A model generated the notes under the pieces. That model saw nothing but the letters and a program-made list of their open reading frames with translations, made no database searches and was not told where the DNA came from. Shown in pieces: positions 20,767-30,503 of a DNA stretch of 64,000 nt. Position numbers and translations under genes: made by a program. Position 1 is the first letter of the stretch. The number at the start of each line of letters is the position of its first letter. Where the stretch lies: contig JAWNGF010000001.1 of assembly GCA_037039685.1 (NCBI GenBank), forward strand, positions 2,480,001 to 2,544,000, read 5' to 3'. The DNA is from Ceratobasidium sp. AG-K (taxonomy: Eukaryota > Basidiomycota > Agaricomycetes > Cantharellales > Ceratobasidiaceae).

Positions 20767-23700
20767 TCACAACCTCCTCTCAATAAAACTCTGAATCACG
20801 CCCTCGTTCGTGAGGGGATATTCTTTCAGCTCGACTTTACCGTCCACGACGAATGTGTTCGGTTGCACGAACACTTTGCGAGGTTGCTTCTTTGCCAGCA
20901 CAATATCCCTGTATGATAGCCGAGTGAGTCCAGACTCACTCAGGCACGCACCCAACATCAACATACCGAATTTCACCGGCCCAGTCAGGCGTTTTCCGAG
21001 GCGTCGTGAGCTTCTCGTAAAACTCCCGGGCCCCTGGTCCATCGGCTACGCTCTTGCGGACCTGAAGATTGACAAGTAGACGACCAATGGCTGCGTGGCC
21101 ATCCTTCAGAACTTTCTCCCGATCAAGCTGAAGGGAGCGAAGGATATGAGGGCATGTATGTGGCTGTGGCATAAATAGCTTGCCTTGATCTGAACGTCCT
21201 CCAGCCTGCCATCCGCATTCCGGAATTCAACGAGTTCAGCCAATCCTTCCTGGATGAAATAGTTGGTGATTCCGAGCCGTGCTTGCATGTGCGCTTGCAA
21301 ATGCTTCCCGGCTTTTGGATCGTAGAGTTCCAGGGCACGGACTCCGGCACGGGCCATGAGAAGATACTGGGCATACTGGACGCAACGTTGGTACGGATTT
21401 CCCGGAGTAAGGCTAAGCTCTTTTGCGTACCTCAATATCCTGGCAGTCTTTCTCTTCGGTGTAGCCAAATATCTAGGTGGGGTTGGGTGAGTAGAATCCG
21501 TCATATCGCGCCACTTGTTTTCAAACCTTTAGAATTTCACGGTTGCCCGTAAGATAGAGGCCCACTATGAATAAACCACGTCAGTGTAAACAGTTAAATC
21601 TACGCACGCAAATGCACTCACCGCACTCAGCCCTGCACTCTTCAAAGGACGAGCTGCATACGCCAAGTACCGAGCCGGCGGTCTGTCCGGGCTTGTACCA
21701 TGTGGCCACCGGTTTCCCAGTCAGTGGATTGATCGTCTACGATAGTGAACCATGTCACCGCAATCCACACTAGCAACGGAGGCAGGGGGCTTACCTTCTC
21801 TGGATCAAAGTTTAGCTTCCCATCCTTGTCTTCAGTAAACCTAGGTGACCACAAGCCAAATCTCAGCTAGCTATGTGTATGAGTGTCTAACCAGCCCACA
21901 ATTTTCCAGATCCGTGTCCGAGAAGTTCGTGATTAGCAACTTGAACGTCAAATGCTTTGGTGTCCCATTTCTTGTAGAACTCAGCGTCTTCTGGGGACAA
22001 GAACGTTATAACCTCGTTTGCGGCTTTCGCAGCCAAGATATTCTAACGAGCCACATGGGTGAGTCCTGCAATGCTACTGATTTTATGAGGACTCTACATA
22101 CTGCTAGTGAAACGTTCTATAGCAATGTTACGGTTATAGTATGGTGAAATCGGAGGATTGGTACGTGCCTTGAAACCAACTTGCTCTCGAACTTCATAAT
22201 AGTTTGGGATGTTGATACCGGCAGGGATGCCTAACGGGACCAACAGTGAGAATGTTCGCTAGAACTATGGCTGAAATCGATAAACCTTACCTCCGGTTGC
22301 GAATGATACAACTTCCAATGCTAAAAAGGAGAACAGTTTAAACAGGAGGATATATGCGCCACAGAAACGTACCTGTGAAATCGGGCTTGCGGAATACATC
22401 GACCTATTTGGGTAAAGTTTTTAGTATTAGCTAAGTATAAATCTCCAGTCAACATGCCTCGAAGCTTTCCCCCCATGGAAGTGTCTTGATGAGCTCTGGA
22501 GCCCGGTTCACCAAAATCTCGTATTTGGCCGTCAATGCTTTGTTCACGATTGCAGTGAACCCTTCCCACTCGGCACGACCGCCGTACTGATCAGTGTATA
22601 AGCGAGCGACGTGGAGAAGGGAGGAGGCACGTACAGGGTCAACGTAGGTTTCAATGAAGCCAATGTAGGATTCCACGACTACAGCATAGTTTCATCTTAG
22701 GTCAATAGCGCACGACTTGGCCACTAACGTGGACGCACCAGGGCCAACATCCTTCACCCAGTGAGTGCTCGCATCTATCAACGGGCTTGTGAGTACCTCA
22801 TGAAGAATACCCAGCTTGTATGCTAACCTTTGTGTTGCTTGATCGATCCCGACTTGAAGCTAGTGCTGTAATTAGGAGGAAAATCTACTTGGTTGGTGAA
22901 TTGGATACCTTTCAATGTATCCCTCGGTCATCTTAACTTGATGTTCGTTCGCTAGAGACGTAAACCAATTAGTCAAATTTGAATGCTTGTGGCAGTGTGG
23001 CAGGCGTACCCGCATATTTCTTTGCTTCAGACAACGCATCAACGACTTTTTTGAGTGCATCACTTTGGTCGCCGTATTCTATAGTTACATCCACGTTGTC
23101 GAATGCGTTACTATGCTTCTCGGCCGGTTTCTTGTCGGCAGAAGCAATCAAGACAGCGAACGAAGTGTCCGAGTCCTTACGAACGCTAGAAACCTCCGTC
23201 AAGAGTAACCGTATATTTCAACATGATTATGACCTACCGGGTATTTTCGATATCAAGTCCGATTTTTTCGGCAAATGCCTGCACCTTGGCGGCCTCGTCA
23301 TCGGTGATAACATTTGGACCAGGGTAGTAGTTAGAAACATGACCGTCCTGCGCGTGTACATTTAGCCCAGTTGTCAGTAATAATGAGCTTAAAGAGGACC
23401 TACGCATCTCTTGCCGATGAGAAGACTAGGCTCTGGTTCCACGCAATATATGTGCGTTTTGAGCTTTACAACAGAGTAGAGTCATTAAGGTTTATGCAAC
23501 ATAGAGTTAGGAAACCTTACCTTCTCCCATTGAGGCAAAGCCTTTGAAGAAGAGGGGGAAGCTTCCACGACCTTGGCGAACTTCTCTTCAGATACTCGAG
23601 GAATGAACTTGGTGAAACCGAAGGACTTGTAGTTGACCAAGTTGGAAAACACCTATAGTGCATCAAACGTGCAATTGGTCAATCGAAGTCCCAATCTCGT

Positions 23701-24036
23701 GGAAAAGTGCATTACCTGCGAAACATATTCGAGAAGTTGGGTCCACTCTTCATCGTTTAATCCCGATTTAGTCTTTAAAGTGTTGAGATCGGTTATGGTC
23801 GCATTCTGGTTATCGGAGAACAGGATGATCAAGAAGTCGTACAGCGATTGCGCCTCGGCAGTCCATTGTTCTTGGATGATGCGCGCACCAGCCCAAGCTG
23901 CGGTACCGACCCAATGTGTATAGAGCTTCTCCTTGTCGGTAAGCAAAGCAAATGAGTCTTTAACGGAAAGTGAGCATAGTGGCGGGTTTTGATCAGCCAA
24001 GAATCTGGCGGCGTTGACGGCAGTTGTAGTAGCCAT
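20767..24036 (-). CDS. DPP3: Dipeptidyl peptidase III (zinc metallopeptidase, M49)
   Basis: Cytosolic M49 peptidase that removes dipeptides from short peptides. The zinc signature HELLGH lies at 21914-21931 (reverse strand) in the context [12 protein letters not shown]; the third-ligand motif EECRAE is in the exon near 21,640. Other family blocks: [20 protein letters not shown] near the N-terminus, [33 protein letters not shown] and SIHITRSSTRTF are not all from one exon; the end is [20 protein letters not shown] (the SIHITR run belongs to eIF3m and is excluded). About 20 short introns. The start at 24036 ([12 protein letters not shown]) is chosen by family fit; an in-frame ATG at 24150 would add 38 basic residues resembling a mitochondrial presequence. 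The intron after GKL must start at gtgggc to keep frame. Confidence 0.88.
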
Positions 24037-24206
24037 TCGTTGAGGTAGCAGATGAGGGCGAAGTTTTCGGGCGCTTGATCTGCTTGCGCCAATCTGATGG
24101 CTTAAGTGGAGCTTGGTGTGACCTCTGAGCACGAGGTTTCGGGCGAGCATTCAACTGCGATCGTCCGAGACGCATGCACTTCCGTAGTTGTCCACATGCA
24201 GCGGAG

Positions 24207-24213
24207 CACGTGA
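24207..24213 (-). promoter_or_regulatory. CACGTGA element upstream of DPP3
   Basis: CACGTGA on the plus strand, 171 nt upstream of the ATG at 24036 and 57 nt upstream of the alternative ATG at 24150. Confidence 0.4.
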
Positions 24214-24326
24214 TTGGGATGTCAAGACTTTTCCTTTCATTCTTTACGGAAACATTTCAATTTGTGTACAAATCTCACCCTGTTCACTACTATTGTCAAG
24301 TGAATCCGTCCACGCTGTCTGGTGGA

Positions 24327-26091
24327 TCATAGCTCGTTCCTCATGCTTGGCTTCTCGTTCGCACGCCGCACGATTGCCGGTTCCTCGCCGATCATTATTG
24401 ACAACATCTCGTGGACAATGTCTGCGGCCACCAATGAAGTCGTTTCGGCTATGCAAAGTCTACTCAGAATCGAACAATGAAGCTGGCACTAGTCTATTCA
24501 TACCGTTTGTATCATCTATAGGGTGCAATTATTCGATTAACGGACGCCAATTTCAGACATGTTGATGTACTGGCAACACACTCACATGCTGGAGCTACTT
24601 CCACGACATCAGCACCACTAGGAGATTATAAATATTAGACTTCTAGACCTATGAGCTGCGAATAAACCCACATGACATTCAAGCCAGTAAGCCCGCGCAA
24701 TATCCGCTTCACTTCGCGAGTTGTCCATCCTCTACTTATCGTTAGGAAAGTAGCATGAGGTGCCCATTCAAGGCTTACCCAGGTTCAGGAGTTCCCGCTA
24801 TATTCCGGTGGAAATCAACCCGAGGATATCAGCGGTATATATAAAACTTACTTGCAGGGGCCAAAGCAGGATCTAAGCGAATGTTTAGCATCGACCAAGA
24901 TCAGGGGTGTACGAATCCGCACTGACCAATTACATCGATGTCGAAACTTCATCAATTATATCAGTAAAAGGCATTCCGGGTCCTAAATTGAGCCTGCTGA
25001 AATTACCTCAAATATACTGGTTTGCTCCCAACATGTTGTTTAATCTTTGCAGCGATGCCATCCGCTCCCAGTTCGTCGATATCGTCAGTAGTGATAAGAG
25101 AGAATCCAACACTCTCATCATGCTCGATGTCTTGGATACCCTGGTTACGAAGGTAACGATTCGTCGATCACGCGAGAAGTAAAGTAGCGGTAGCTTACTG
25201 TCATCTTGCACCGAATGCCTGCATGTATGCTGTTTCCCTTGGCAATTAATCCCTCGGTCATTGCCGTCCAAAACATGGTACCGTGCGTGATAACGCTGCT
25301 GTCCTTGATACCGTAGTATCCCAGAACTGGCCAAGTATCGAGGTGGCTATCAAAATGAATCACGGCAATCTCCCCGTATACTTCATGGAGAGAACGTAGG
25401 ATAGGGAGTACGATGGAGTGGTCACCGCCCAAAGTAATGATTCGTGGATGTGCATTTCCGTCCTTGGCAAAACTTTTCGTAACTGAGCTAGAGTCAGTTT
25501 GAGTGGCGGCTTCTCGCTTGATCAAAGTGCTATACGCGGTCTGCATCTGGTCTGCAGCGTACTGAATGTCGAACGGAACAATGGGAACCTAATTGCAAAT
25601 TTAGAAATGAAATGCTGCATGAGATTTATCTGCGTACGTCTCCGCAATCTTTAATCACAGCCTCCTGCCGGTACGGGTTATAGCCTACGGTTCACAAATG
25701 ATGAAAACCTGTTTCTAAGACCATATCGGAAGAAATTACCCCAAGCAGTGGTATAACCACGAGTAGGACTTATCCTCCTAGAGCCTGAGCGTATCCCAAA
25801 AGGACCAAAGCGTGCACCAGTGCGATAAGTCACAGCGGAGTCGAAAGGCATGCCCAATATGGCAATGTCGAAGGCCTGAGACTCATTTTCAGTGTCAAGG
25901 CATTTCAGGTAAGGCAAGTGAGCGAATGAGAGGGGCCCTGAAAATGCCATGTCGAATTGGGTACCGTATTTTTCAGCCCATGTCTTGAATGCTTCATCCG
26001 ATTTAAGGGTGGCTTGGGTGGTTTGGTGAGCGAAACTGGAGTGTGAGGCGAGTGAAGCCACTAAGAGTAGATATTTATTAGTATGTCGCAT
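24327..26091 (-). CDS. Secreted agmatinase-like ureohydrolase (arginase superfamily)
   Basis: Manganese enzymes of this fold hydrolyse agmatine or other guanidino compounds to urea. Metal-binding motifs are in order: GGDHS (25415-25429), HFDSHLDTW (about 25,331-25,357) and, after splicing, SFDIDVIDPALAPATGTPEP near 24,770-24,960. SIHAGIR and DDIDELGADGIAAKIK also match the family, and GARFGPFGIRSGSRR is the substrate-loop block. The ATG at 26091 gives MRHTNKYLLLVASLASHSSF, a clear signal peptide, so the enzyme is probably secreted or vacuolar; an upstream in-frame ATG at 26106 is less suitable. The C-terminus has TSLVAADIVHEMLSIMIGEE with TGA at 24327. Substrate is inferred from family resemblance only. 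Confidence 0.8.
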
Positions 26092-26263
26092 TATAGAATT
26101 GAACACGCGGTTTCTGGCTTGTGATGGGGATGAAATGGAAGGACAGTCAATTCAAGACTTCCGCTTAACTCTTATAGTCGACCGCTGGATAATTTGAAAA
26201 TCATCAAGCGCGAGGTATATGCGTTTTACTGGTAAAAATGCCGGTCGATCTGCAGTACTATTA

Positions 26264-27838
26264 CTACTCTGGTTTGGGCTTGGAACCTAAAACGCGTTCC
26301 CGGACTCTCGTCCAATTCCTCCAAATCTGTTTCTTGTCCCGTTCCAGAACGTCTCCCTCGCCTTCAATATTGCTTTGGCCTCCTGCCCATTCGAGTGCCC
26401 GTTCAAAGCATTCCAATGCCTCCTTGTCGCCTTTTCCCCCTTCAAGCAACAAACCTCGTAGATTCCATGCCTCCGCCGCAGATCTTCTGGCGTCACGCAG
26501 TAATGAGCGTGCAGGTTGGCGCAGTGTTTTCGATGACTTGAAGGCATTAAGAAGCTCCGCGTTGGGGACAGGGGGGTGTGGTACTGATGATAACGGGACG
26601 TCGGGATGAATGCGCGGCGTTCCAGTCAAGAGGAGTGCAGTGTGCTCTGATTGTTCAGCGGCGGCTTTCAAATACTCTATTGAGGTCGATAGGTTTTTTC
26701 GAGAGGATTGTGCCCAGAGAACCTCCGCAAGGTGAATTTTGAAGAGTGCAGCGCGGTGATGGGTAAATAGCCGGTGGAGCTGTTCGGGCGCTGCGTCCTT
26801 GGCGATTCGGGAAAGCAACGGAGTAGAAAGAGGCTCGATTAGTGAAAGGGCTGTTTCTTCGGTTTGCCTAGCGAGCTGCAGTTCTCTCTGTATGGCGTAG
26901 TTGCCGGACAGGGAGAGCAAGGTGGAGATAATCGCGCGTTGAGCGAGGGGTTTGGAGGGAAGTTTGTCGTGATCAGTGAAGCCTGCTGCTTCGAGGGAGT
27001 ATTTCCAGTTTTCCACAGCTTGCGATATGTTCCCGAGACGTGCATTTAGGTCGCCTAGTCGTTTGGCTACACGTGCCGAGTGGACACTGCGAGCGGGAAG
27101 GAGATTGCAAAGTGTCTCCCACTCGATTCGCGCGGCTTCAAGATTGGCCCGCCCACCCATACGTTCAACAACGGCAGCGTGTAAATTCATGAGCTCCAGT
27201 ATTGCATGATCGTTCGGCTCTGATATTCGCTTTTGGGCCTCTTGGAGCGCGCCCCGTATGAAGCCTTCAGCTGCAGCGTACTTGCGCTCGTAAACGTTCA
27301 AACCACCTGTTTCCCCTTCGCCAGCCCCAATGGCACTATCGATATTACCGGTGCCCCAGTTGAGCGGGATCCATGCACTTCTCACAGCACGCCTAGCCCA
27401 CCAACCAAGACGAGAGTCGGTGCCGCCCTGTGGGCCGCCGGACCAGCCGTCGCGTTCGCTCTCCCAGCCAAAAGAGTCATCCTTGAGCTCTGGCCTGAGC
27501 TCGACATTCTCGACCCACTGGTGTGTACCCTCGAGACCCACTGCCGTGGCTCCTGCGATAGCCAGAATCCCCCATCCAGAGTATTTTAGGATCCTTTGGA
27601 ACACGGAGAGTGCGAATACGGTAGGCCGAGCATAATTTTCCTGCTGATTCTGGAAATTTTCGAGCTCGGTGACAGTGGGTCGAAGAGGGCTGGGAGTGTT
27701 ACTCCCGGGATCGTTTGACGAGGAATTTTGAGATGATGGTGAGGAGTAGTGTGAATACCAGATGGTAGAAGGAGATACGTGACGAGATAGAAAGTGGCCT
27801 CTGACCCTCGGCTTCGAACGATACACCACCCGTAGCAT
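26264..27838 (-). CDS. Mitochondrial membrane-anchored TPR-like protein (possibly Mgr3-like)
   Basis: A single-exon frame of 524 codons, unusual among its intron-rich neighbours. The N-terminus (MLRVVYRSKPRVRGHFLSRH) is basic and Ser-rich, like a mitochondrial presequence. A membrane helix (WGILAIAGATAVGLEG) lies at about residues 94-109. The rest is helical with repeat character: AILELMNLHAAVVERMGG, ARVAKRLGDLNARLGNISQA, QLARQTEETALSLIEPL and EAWNLRGLLLEGGKGDKEAL. The layout of one membrane anchor followed by TPR-like helices resembles yeast Mgr3, an adaptor of the i-AAA protease; that is an inference from architecture. Divergent from the P450, with 134 nt between starts. Confidence 0.65.
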   Translation of the reverse strand: MLRVVYRSKPRVRGHFLSRHVSPSTIWYSHYSSPSSQNSSSNDPGSNTPSPLRPTVTELENFQNQQENYARPTVFALSVFQRILKYSGWGILAIAGATAVGLEGTHQWVENVELRPELKDDSFGWESERDGWSGGPQGGTDSRLGWWARRAVRSAWIPLNWGTGNIDSAIGAGEGETGGLNVYERKYAAAEGFIRGALQEAQKRISEPNDHAILELMNLHAAVVERMGGRANLEAARIEWETLCNLLPARSVHSARVAKRLGDLNARLGNISQAVENWKYSLEAAGFTDHDKLPSKPLAQRAIISTLLSLSGNYAIQRELQLARQTEETALSLIEPLSTPLLSRIAKDAAPEQLHRLFTHHRAALFKIHLAEVLWAQSSRKNLSTSIEYLKAAAEQSEHTALLLTGTPRIHPDVPLSSVPHPPVPNAELLNAFKSSKTLRQPARSLLRDARRSAAEAWNLRGLLLEGGKGDKEALECFERALEWAGGQSNIEGEGDVLERDKKQIWRNWTRVRERVLGSKPKPE

Positions 27839-27972
27839 ACTGAAGGACGAGACCGAGACTGAGTAAGTTAATCTCTTCGTAAAGCAGACTCGATGATCAT
27901 CGTTATGTCATGTTTGTTTCGAAAGTCTCTGGCGCTTGTTGGATATCAACGGCCTTATTGCAGCCTACTACG
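27839..27972. promoter_or_regulatory. Short divergent promoter, TPR-like protein / P450
   Basis: 134 nt between the divergent start codons at 27838 and 27973. No TATA box or other element recognised. Confidence 0.45.
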
Positions 27973-30397
27973 ATGGTCAAACTCTATAGTCGGTTTATCA
28001 TAGCCTCTATCATCCAGACATTCTTGGAGCCTGTGGCTGCGACGTGGGCCAGTCTGCGTGTGTTAAAATGGCGCTATATTGGTGGCGACGAGACCATTTG
28101 GGGGAGATTGATTGCTTGGTCCTGGACTTTCTATCCACTCTCAATCGTACTCAAGGAACTGCTGTTGTCTCAGATCAACTCTTACAGAAGGAAGTCCCAA
28201 ATGAAACAACTTGATTGCTCGAATTTGATCCCTAAAGTCAAAGTGTGTGAAGGAGGTTTACGACTGTCTGTATCTTCCGCTTACTGGTCACTAATTAAGG
28301 GACGGTTAATTGGAAACATAGATGTTCTCATGGCTATTGTTGAGTTCTTCTGAGTTTCATTTCGACAGTATTGATATAGAGTAACATCTCCAGACTCAGA
28401 ACGAGGCAAACGAGTATTGCGGTGATATATTCGCCCAGTGGGCCGAGCAGTACGGACCTACCTTCGACATGAATATCCTAGGCGCTCATCAAGTGAGTAT
28501 CATTGAACTCCCCGCCACTGAATCTGAATGAGACCGCAACTGAGAAGATAGTCACCGGTGAGTATGCGTTCTGTGAGCGGTCTTCCGACACTTGAGCATG
28601 TTGCTGCGTAGTCGATCCCTCCAACGTCAAGCATATCGTCGGTTAGTGTCAACGGATCATCCACCGCTCGAACAATAATCAAACCATGCCCAAAGCAACC
28701 TCGTTTGATAAATTCGAAAAAGGTGACAAGTTTCATGACATGCTTGAAGGCTTCTTGGGAACTGGCGTATTCAACTCTGATGGAGCAACATGGAAGTTTG
28801 TAAGTGTCAGGCGCCTCTATAGCGCAGAGAACTAACGATCCTGGAGTATCGTTCTATGGCCCGGCCATTTTTTGAACGGGAGAGAGTGGCCAACCCGAGT
28901 CATTTTGAAAGGCACACCCAACGTTTGACGTCACTATTAAGCTCTCTGTCTGGTGAAAATGGCTCCCCATTTGACATTCAAGTACGTTTGTAATCGACGA
29001 GGAGTAGAACGAGTTAATATGGAAGCCAAATAGGACGTATTTGGCCGCTACACTATGGACTTTATCACAGGTAGGTGTACTATGATGTTGCTACATAAAG
29101 GATGCTTTGACACAGATACTAGATTTTTTGTTTGGTTTGAGTTCTCGTACAATGGTTCCTCCGCATTTGATCACCCGAGAATCGGAGGACTTGATGCTGG
29201 CCTTCAACGCGCTTCAGAAAGCAGCATCCACAAGGATTCGGATGTGAGTATATGATACCTACATACTGCGTATGTACTAATTACCCGCGACAGCGGATCC
29301 AATTGGCCTTTGTTCGAACTCTTCAGAGACAGGATGAAAGGTCCAAAGAAAGTGGTCGACGCATATGTTATGCCTATCGTCGAGGCAGCGATTGATGCTC
29401 GGTCCAATGTTCAGTCATCTGACGAGAACAACGTCCCAAATCTATTGGAATATTTGGTTACCGTCTCAGATGGTGCAGTTTATTAGAATCACCCTGGCTG
29501 CTATCACTCACCCCATCGTCATGCATTAGATCCTAAGCTTATCCGGGACACACTTGTTGCGTTTTTGCTGGCTGGGAGGGACACAGTGCGTGGTAATCGG
29601 TCGGGGGGTCTCAAGCTTACGATTAAAGCAGACCGCCTCGCTGCTCACATTCATGACCTATGTATTAGCGTTGCATCCAGAAGTCTATCGTCGACTCAAA
29701 GAAGAAATAGTGGCCGTATGCGGTGGGGGCCACCTCTGCACTACCGAGGACATCAGAGATATGCGATATCGTGCGTACATTTACCCTCCTTAGATGCCTG
29801 CGAACAAATCATTTTGTTCTGCTAAGTACGTGCAGTGATTAACGAAACCCTCCGACTCTTTCCACCGGTACCATTCAACATCCGACGCTCGGCGACCAGC
29901 CCATCCGTCCTACCTTCCCTCCTTTCCAATGTGCCAAATGGCCTCTACATGTTTCCAAACTGCTCAATTACTTATTCACTTCTTCACATTCATCGCAGAA
30001 AAGATATATGGGGCGATGACGCGGAAGAGTTCAAGCCTGAGCGCTGGCTTGCAGAAGACTCGAAAAAGGTGCATGTAATCAATCCGTTTGCGTTTCTCCC
30101 ATTTAATGGTGGCCCACGAATGGTAACGAGGCTCCCCCAATGACAAGAGATTATTAACCTATGAGCTACCAGTGTCTAGGTCAAAGCCTTGCCTATCTGC
30201 TCGTTTCGCATACAATTGTACAGTTGACCCGCAAGTTCACTTGGAAGTTGGCTCCAGATTCGCAACCGGTTAAGCCGCCGAGTAGCTGGCGCGTCCAGCC
30301 GGGTAGAAAAGGCGTAGAACGATGTTGGCCTAAATCGTCTCTGACGCTCTATTCAGACGTTAGTGCATCTCTACTTTATCGAGATATTTTTAATTGA
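27973..30397 (+). CDS. Cytochrome P450, CYP63/CYP52-like, frame broken once
   Basis: A microsomal monooxygenase; CYP63 relatives oxidise alkanes, fatty acids and aromatics. Blocks in order: an N-terminal membrane segment (FIIASIIQTFLEPVAATW); ANEYCGDIFAQWAEQYGPTF; VKHILATDFNAFEKGDKFH is approximate across an intron; GTGVFNSDGATWKF; the I-helix AGRDTT split by an intron near 29,587; the K-helix ETLR in NETLRLFPPVP; and the heme loop FLPFNGGPRM/CLGQSLAY with the ligand Cys after the intron at 30121. At the T-run 29124-29129 the continuation (FLFGLSSRTMVPP) needs one T fewer. The C-terminus lacks the usual Gly-Gly-x-Trp-Val-Arg ending and runs to TGA at 30397. The start at 27973 is chosen over an ATG 63 nt earlier. 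Confidence 0.8.
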
Positions 30398-30503
30398 TAA
30401 CTATCTGGGTTCATAGCATGGTCTTTCGTTTCTTTGGAGGAAAAGGATGCACAGGAGGAATGGGAGAGTAAATAAAATGAAAGAAACAAAGCATAAATGT
30501 ACA

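Noticed and set aside
21850..21945. Apparent frame break after [11 protein letters not shown] in DPP3
   Set aside because: A donor at gtgggc just after GKL joins exactly to [12 protein letters not shown], so no indel is needed.
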